From contig JAEDJI010000026.1 in the NCBI GenBank assembly GCA_016296435.1, positions 1 to 9,702 of the forward strand: a stretch of DNA of 9,702 nt, read 5' to 3'. Source of the stretch: Bacilli bacterium (GTDB lineage Bacteria > Bacillota_I > Bacilli_A > RF39 > UBA660). Position 1 is the stretch's first letter. Each line of letters begins with the position of its first letter. The notes under the pieces are model-generated. The model was not told where the DNA came from. It was given only the letters and a program-made list of their open reading frames with translations, and made no database searches. The position numbers were made by a program, and so were the translations under genes. Shown piece after piece: positions 6,102 through 9,702 of this stretch.

Positions 6102-6617
6102 CTACTCCTTACTAATTATTTTACGTTTCATTGAATTATTATTTGTTTTAAATTGTAAAACATTATCTATATTATTTAGACTTTCTTTATATTTTAATAC
6201 TGAATATTTTAAATCAACAAGTAAAGGACTAATTCCTCTTAATTCATAATAATAACATACTTTATCTAAGTTATTACAATATCTATTAAGTAATTGTTTA
6301 AAAGAATTATCATCAATTAATAAATCTAAAACTTCAATAACACTACCAATATCTTTTAGGTTAGTTCTTCTTATGGTGAAACACTTTCCTATTTCTAAAG
6401 AACAATTATTGTCAATTAACTTTTTATAAAGCATTGCACAAACTAACTTAGAGTCGCTTTCGTTTAATCTTTTATCGATTAAAAAAGCGTATCCTTCACC
6501 ATTAAACATATCAGTATCATTTTTATTTACAATGATTCCAATAACATCATTATCATCTTTAAAGTCATATTTATTTATAGAACAGTTAATTTCTAAAATT
6601 TTTTCTATTATATCCAT
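6102..6617 (-). CDS. Unknown protein, 171 residues, coupled to sufB
   Basis: I do not recognise this family. The protein is soluble, with no signal peptide or membrane helix. It is mixed alpha/beta, with strands around 25-32 and 41-47, then helices, notably 56-70 and 86-112. Six cysteines (12, 60, 72, 79, 114, 121) are scattered rather than in a zinc or Fe-S motif. The C-terminus is basic (MKRKIISKE). It does not match SufC, SufD, SufS, SufU or SufE by any motif I know. ATG 6617 has GGTGA 4-5 bases upstream and follows the exporter gene by 16 bases. Its AAG GAG TAG end supplies the sufB Shine-Dalgarno. Position suggests a role in Fe-S assembly or metal handling, but that is inference from context only. 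Confidence 0.85.
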   Translation of the reverse strand: MDIIEKILEINCSINKYDFKDDNDVIGIIVNKNDTDMFNGEGYAFLIDKRLNESDSKLVCAMLYKKLIDNNCSLEIGKCFTIRRTNLKDIGSVIEVLDLLIDDNSFKQLLNRYCNNLDKVCYYYELRGISPLLVDLKYSVLKYKESLNNIDNVLQFKTNNNSMKRKIISKE

Positions 6618-6633
6618 AAAATCACCATAATAA

Positions 6634-7464
6634 TTAAATGATATTTAATATGATACCGCTTATTACTGCGATTATATATATAATTAATAATATCATAATA
6701 TTTTCTTTTATATTTTTATTTTGTTTAAATAAAACTAGTAAAGCTACTCCACTTCCTGAAAGAAGTCCAGAAATAGTAGTACCAAAGCTAATTATATTAT
6801 CAATGTATAGTTGTGTTATTAATACACTAGCACTGCAATTTGGAATCAAACCAATAAGTGAAGAGAAAATCGGTCCAAGAACACTATTAGAATAAAATAA
6901 GCTTTTTAGTGTTTTTTCTGATATAAATGTCATTGCATAGTTTAAGATAAAAGTAATTATAATTATAAATATTAATATACTAAAAGTATGTTTTAATGAT
7001 GATTTAATAATACTATGTTCACAATTGCAATGTTCATGTTCACATATTTCATAGTGTTCATGTTTATTTGCTTTGGTTGGTTTTATTATTGAGTCAATTA
7101 ACAATCCACATATTATGCCAATTATTATTTTTACTAGTAATATTTTTACAATCAATGAAAAACTAGCATGATTGGCTATTAATACTGGTAACATCTCATC
7201 ACTAGTGGATAGGAATATAGCTATAAGTGTACCAAGTGATATAATTCTTGTTATATAAAGATTAACGGCTGAAGCACCAAAACCACATTGTGGAAATGTT
7301 CCAAGGAATGAACCTATAATTACTCCAAATTTACTATTTTTTAATTTTTCGTTTGATTTATTTCCTACTTTATGTTCAATATATTCAATGATTATAAATG
7401 TTATAAATAGAAACGGAAATAGTTTAATCGAATCTATTAGTGTGTCTTTAATTATGTCTAACAT
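6634..7464 (-). CDS. Putative heavy-metal/arsenic exporter, 10-TM exporter family (PF11449 type)
   Basis: An integral membrane protein of 276 residues, almost entirely hydrophobic apart from one loop. It has the motifs I associate with the putative heavy-metal exporters also annotated as arsenic efflux or manganese transporter: TFPQCGFGASAVNLYITR (56-73), FLSTSDEMLPVLIANHA (84-100), GLIPNCSASVLITQLYI (205-221), GLLSGSGVALLVLF (233-246) and NIKENI (251-256). The FPQC and IPNC halves are internal repeats of one another. The polar loop 135-150 has six His and three Cys, a likely metal-binding segment. The substrate cannot be named from sequence. ATG 7464 has AAGGAGAGG upstream. It is first in an operon with the 171-residue gene and sufB, which links metal export with Fe-S assembly. 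Confidence 0.85.
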   Translation of the reverse strand: MLDIIKDTLIDSIKLFPFLFITFIIIEYIEHKVGNKSNEKLKNSKFGVIIGSFLGTFPQCGFGASAVNLYITRIISLGTLIAIFLSTSDEMLPVLIANHASFSLIVKILLVKIIIGIICGLLIDSIIKPTKANKHEHYEICEHEHCNCEHSIIKSSLKHTFSILIFIIIITFILNYAMTFISEKTLKSLFYSNSVLGPIFSSLIGLIPNCSASVLITQLYIDNIISFGTTISGLLSGSGVALLVLFKQNKNIKENIMILLIIYIIAVISGIILNII

Positions 7465-7490
7465 AATACCTCTCCTTTTTATACATGAAT

Positions 7491-7499
7491 ATTATAACA
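7491..7499 (-). promoter_or_regulatory. Promoter of the exporter-sufB operon (extended -10)
   Basis: TGTTATAAT is an extended -10 element about 27 bases before the start codon. The position 17 bases further up reads TTTATT, a poor -35. The predicted leader is only about 20 bases, too short for a riboswitch. Confidence 0.5.
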
Positions 7500-7519
7500 T
7501 TATTATATTTTAAAATAAA

Positions 7520-7548
7520 GAAAAAATGATGACTAATATAGTCACCAT
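7520..7548 (-). terminator. Intrinsic terminator closing the gene-less interval
   Basis: ATGGTGACTA, a TAT loop and TAGTCATCAT form a 10-bp minus-strand hairpin with one G-U pair, followed by TTTTTTC. It lies about 330 bases beyond the nearest upstream stop codon (7876) and just before the exporter promoter. Confidence 0.75.
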
Positions 7549-7875
7549 TTAAGCATTTTTTATATTTAATCAGATTTTTTTAATTTACTATTTAAACATT
7601 TTAGTATATTTTTTTACTCTATTCACAAATGATAATTTTCATTTGTTATAAAAATAGATTATTAATACTTTTATACATTTCCATCTTGTTGTTTATTATT
7701 TAGTATTTTATATATTTTTTTAGGAATTTCATTCTGTTAATTTAATTATCACCGATAATCTTTGTCTTCACTTCTCACCGCCTTTCATAAACAATAATTT
7801 TGTTTACATTTTAAGTATAGTAAATAAAACTTAAATGAAACTGAATTTTTAAAATTTTTTATATAAAAAATATAA
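7549..7875 (-). other. Gene-less interval with hairpins and a micro-ORF; possible small transcript
   Basis: No ORF of normal size is present on either strand. On the minus strand I see, in order of transcription: TTTAC-N12-GTAAA (7824-7803) around a TATACT that could be a -10 box; the repeat TAAACAA-N5-TTGTTTA (7806-7788); AAAGGCGGTGAG, a near-perfect Shine-Dalgarno (7785-7774); and a GTG-started reading frame of nine codons (7771-7742). The palindrome ATTATC-N3-GATAAT lies within that frame (7759-7745). A perfect 8-bp hairpin ACAAATGA/TCATTTGT follows (7646-7625), and the terminator at 7548-7520 closes the interval. I matched none of the common housekeeping RNAs (RNase P, tmRNA, SRP, 6S). 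It may be a long 3' UTR, an ncRNA or a decayed gene. Confidence 0.4.
7742..7771 (-). CDS. Candidate micro-ORF (9 residues) behind a strong ribosome binding site
   Basis: The frame is GTG-started and encodes MKTKIIGDN, ending in TAA. The spacing from AGGCGG to GTG is 6 bases, which is optimal. Nothing else supports translation, and a frame this short can occur by chance. If real it could be a leader or signalling peptide. Confidence 0.2.
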   Translation of the reverse strand: MKTKIIGDN

Positions 7876-8718
7876 TTATACAAATAATTCTTCAAGGGTT
7901 TTAAATGAATATCCTCTTTGTTTTATATATTTTATCGTTGTATCTAATTCATTTACTATATAGTTATTGGTATCTAGACTATATATATTACCTTTCTTTA
8001 GATCTTTTTTAAGATTATCATATAAATAATTATCATATACATATTTTGGATTAATAGTATTCATTTTATTTTTTTTACATGTATTTAATATATCATAGTT
8101 AATTTCATTAGTATAGCAATATTTTATATCATAGTTACAGTACTTCTTTAACATCTTATTAGTTTTATTAAGATCATTATCATTATAATTCTTATCATAT
8201 CCATAGTTTCCTATATAATGTCCTTGTTTTCCTATAGAATTAACTATATATGGATATAGTTCTACAATTTTACCATCTATAAAAAAGTTTGCTTTTATAT
8301 TATTGTTACTTAATATATTTAATATCTTTTCTATATTATTAGTGTTAGATACTCTAAATATTAATGATATATCCTGTTTATCAGTATTTATTCCAATTAT
8401 AAATTTATCTAAGTTATCACTTACTAAATCACTAGGAAGTTCTTCTTTGTAAACATATAAGTTTTCATTATACTTACCTAAGTTCTTCATTTTGATATAA
8501 CTTTCTTTAACATTAACTACTTTTCCTTTCGTACCCGATAATATATAATCCTCATATATAACAGATTCCATTGCATAGGTATTGAAATCATCTTGTTTAC
8601 TCACTATTTCTATCATTAATGGGTCTTTATTTTTAGACAATTCAACCATTTTATCAGTATAATAAAAACTAAAACAAGTAAGAAATGCTATTCCTATAAT
8701 CTGAAATGTCTTTTTCAT
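7876..8718 (-). CDS. NodB-fold (polysaccharide deacetylase-like) protein lacking catalytic residues
   Basis: The protein has 280 residues: an N-terminal membrane segment (about 5-20, signal anchor), a preceding domain containing SGTKGKVVNVKESYIKMKNLGKYNENLYVYKEELP (61-95), and a NodB-like domain (about 110-280). The fold shows in ISLIFRVSN (117-125), NIKANFFIDGKIVELYPYIVNSIGKQGHYIGNYGY (140-174) and the ending GYSFKTLEELF. In active enzymes the first motif is TFDDG and the second H-x3-H; here they read IFRVS and Tyr172/Lys176, and the RPP motif is also absent. I therefore infer a non-enzymatic, surface-exposed protein. ATG 8718 has GGTGA 4-5 bases upstream. It follows the 193-residue gene across a terminator, and TATAAT at 8738-8733 may be its own -10 box. 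Confidence 0.82.
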   Translation of the reverse strand: MKKTFQIIGIAFLTCFSFYYTDKMVELSKNKDPLMIEIVSKQDDFNTYAMESVIYEDYILSGTKGKVVNVKESYIKMKNLGKYNENLYVYKEELPSDLVSDNLDKFIIGINTDKQDISLIFRVSNTNNIEKILNILSNNNIKANFFIDGKIVELYPYIVNSIGKQGHYIGNYGYDKNYNDNDLNKTNKMLKKYCNYDIKYCYTNEINYDILNTCKKNKMNTINPKYVYDNYLYDNLKKDLKKGNIYSLDTNNYIVNELDTTIKYIKQRGYSFKTLEELFV

Positions 8719-8740
8719 GATATCACCACTTAATTATATG

Positions 8741-8771
8741 AAAAAAGAATAAGATTTTAGACCTTATTCTT
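8741..8771 (-). terminator. Intrinsic terminator after the 193-residue gene
   Basis: AAGAATAAG and CTTATTCTT form a perfect 9-bp stem with a 9-base loop, followed by four T on the minus strand. The stop codon of the gene is inside the first arm. Confidence 0.8.
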
Positions 8772-9345
8772 GGGTTATTTCAGCACTTTCTATAATATAA
8801 TTATTATTTGTGTATTTATTATTACTATTTTTAATAGTTATAGTTGCACTTTTATTATTATCAAGTTTAAATTTTATTCCACCCTCATTGCAATTATTAC
8901 TTGGTACAACTTCCATATCTTTTACTTTTCTATCAGATTTGACTTCAATAAAATCCATTTCATAATTAATAGAAGTACCTATTTTAAAAGATGGATATTT
9001 ATTAATAAAAACCTTCCCTTTTTTATTTAGAACATATAAATTAAATATTGAATTATCATTACAAGTCCTAGTAGCAGAAATTTTAACCACGCCATATGGA
9101 AAAGACTTACCAAGTTGTATTGCTGATATTTCATTAACATATTTTAAAGTAGAATCTTCAATTTTAAAATATATATTTTTATTAAAGTAAATTATATTAT
9201 CATCTTTTTTTATATCTATATTATTAGTATTATCAATTTCTTTTTTTTGCATATCACTTCTTAAATATAAAATTCCATATGAAATTAAGAATGTTCCACT
9301 TAATAATAGAAATAATGCAAAAAACTTTAAATTTATTTTTTTCAT
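8764..9345 (-). CDS. Unknown membrane-anchored extracytoplasmic protein, 193 residues
   Basis: I do not recognise this protein. It has a lysine-rich start and one hydrophobic helix (about 6-28) without a lipobox, so it is probably a membrane anchor rather than a cleaved signal. A polar linker (30-55) and a beta-rich, Asn/Lys-rich outer domain (55-193) follow. That domain has two cysteines (95 and 152) that could form a disulfide, and strands such as YGVVKISATRTC and NKSATITIKN, suggestive of an immunoglobulin-like or similar sandwich. ATG 9345 has AAGG about 10 bases upstream inside a 13-base palindrome. The next gene is also a membrane-anchored outer protein, so the pair may share a surface role. 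No clear promoter is visible, and the rpmF terminator separates it from rpmF. Confidence 0.8.
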   Translation of the reverse strand: MKKINLKFFALFLLLSGTFLISYGILYLRSDMQKKEIDNTNNIDIKKDDNIIYFNKNIYFKIEDSTLKYVNEISAIQLGKSFPYGVVKISATRTCNDNSIFNLYVLNKKGKVFINKYPSFKIGTSINYEMDFIEVKSDRKVKDMEVVPSNNCNEGGIKFKLDNNKSATITIKNSNNKYTNNNYIIESAEITQE

Positions 9346-9355
9346 ATCATCACTA

Positions 9356-9368
9356 CCTTATAATAAGG
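9356..9368. repeat. Palindrome CCTTAT-A-ATAAGG at the ribosome binding site of the 193-residue gene
   Basis: A perfect 6-bp inverted repeat with a single central base. It contains the AAGG Shine-Dalgarno and lies 11-23 bases before the ATG. It could be an operator or simply chance in AT-rich DNA. Confidence 0.35.
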
Positions 9369-9393
9369 ATAATATTTATTTTAAAAAAAAGCA

Positions 9394-9419
9394 AGAAAAA
9401 AAAGAATATTTCTATTCTT
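9394..9419 (-). terminator. Intrinsic terminator of rpmF
   Basis: AAGAATA, a GAAA tetraloop and TATTCTT form a 7-bp stem followed by at least six T on the minus strand. The TAG stop of rpmF lies at the stem-loop junction. Confidence 0.8.
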
Positions 9420-9594
9420 CGACTTTCTTAACAACTTCTTTTCCTTTATATTCACCACATGATTTACATACACGGTGAGATCTAACTATTGTACCACAAC
9501 TAGGACATTTTGTTACTCCTTTTGCAGTAAGAGCCATATGTGCTCTTCTTGTTCTAGCTCTTGTTTTAGAAACTTTTCTTGCTGGAACTGCCAT
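9412..9594 (-). CDS. rpmF: Ribosomal protein bL32, zinc-binding form
   Basis: A small basic protein of the 50S subunit. The 60 residues start with the family's MAVPARKVSKTRARTRRAH and carry CPSC (30-33) and CKSC (43-46), the four-cysteine zinc ribbon. ATG 9594 has AAGGAGTGA about 6-8 bases upstream. The gene has its own promoter and terminator, so it is a single-gene unit. In many bacteria a DUF177 (YceD) gene precedes rpmF; if present it would be beyond the window edge. Confidence 0.96.
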   Translation of the reverse strand: MAVPARKVSKTRARTRRAHMALTAKGVTKCPSCGTIVRSHRVCKSCGEYKGKEVVKKVEE

Positions 9595-9645
9595 TTATAT
9601 CACTCCTTCTTCATCCTATTTGACTAATTTGTCACTGCTTTTTAA

Positions 9646-9674
9646 ATTATACACTATTGTTGTGAAAAATACAA
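9646..9674 (-). promoter_or_regulatory. Promoter of rpmF
   Basis: TTGTAT (9674-9669) and TATAAT (9651-9646) are separated by 17 bases. The predicted start near 9640 gives a leader of about 45 bases that contains a small TGAC-N6-GTCA hairpin. Confidence 0.75.
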
Positions 9675-9702
9675 GTTTTTTTTTGATTATTTAATCTATG
9701 TT

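Noticed and set aside
6638..6895. Plus-strand open frame of 85 codons rich in Ile/Asn
   Set aside because: It is antisense to the exporter's membrane helices, which explains its hydrophobic composition, and it has no start signal.
7464..7500. Manganese (yybP-ykoY) or other riboswitch before the exporter
   Set aside because: The predicted leader is only about 20 bases and holds little more than the Shine-Dalgarno.
8770..9030. Plus-strand open frame of 86 codons rich in Ile/Phe
   Set aside because: It is antisense to the 193-residue gene and begins inside that gene's terminator.
1..9702. CRISPR array, insertion sequence or phage module
   Set aside because: I saw no regularly spaced direct repeats, no transposase or integrase and no phage structural gene on either strand.

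Overview
The window is very AT-rich (roughly a quarter to 30% G+C by eye). It carries a low-GC Gram-positive gene set: zinc-ribbon L33 and L32, L19 next to signal peptidase I, a class B penicillin-binding protein next to L33, EF-P of the PGKGAAF type, and SufB. Gene density, short intergenic gaps, strong Shine-Dalgarno sites and near-universal TAA stops fit a small-genome Bacilli lineage of the gut RF39/Erysipelotrichia kind. This is inferred from gene content, not from a tree. The cell makes peptidoglycan, and the six Trp codons checked are all TGG, so the standard code is used and it is not a mycoplasma.

Layout, nearly all on the minus strand and so read from high to low coordinates. (1) 9702-9412: rpmF with its own promoter and terminator. 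(2) 9345-7876: two surface or secreted proteins, an unrecognised 193-residue membrane-anchored protein and a NodB-fold protein that has lost its catalytic residues. (3) 7875-7549: about 330 bases without a conventional gene. It holds several inverted repeats and a micro-ORF behind a strong Shine-Dalgarno, and ends in a good terminator, so it may be a small transcript. (4) 7464-4784: a three-gene operon of a 10-TM-type heavy-metal exporter, an unrecognised 171-residue protein, and sufB translationally coupled to it. (5) 4678-3707: rplS behind a structured leader, then lepB. (6) 3456-3698: one small plus-strand gene, convergent with lepB and divergent from the PBP gene. (7) 3397-552: class B PBP, then rpmG and efp from a strong promoter. 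(8) 494-420: tRNA-Gly(GCC). (9) 378-1: a terminator, an unusual cluster of inverted repeats, and the 5' part of an unrecognised gene that leaves the window.

Functionally the window mixes translation (L32, L19, L33, EF-P, tRNA-Gly), the cell surface (PBP, signal peptidase, NodB-like pseudoenzyme, 193-residue protein) and metal/Fe-S metabolism (exporter, SufB). Most of it is ordinary housekeeping DNA. No CRISPR array, insertion sequence, phage module or obvious new multi-gene system is visible. The items most worth a second look are the coupled unknown gene before sufB, the NodB pseudoenzyme, the gene-less interval with its terminator, the rplS terminator lying across the lepB start, and the repeat-rich flank downstream of the tRNA.
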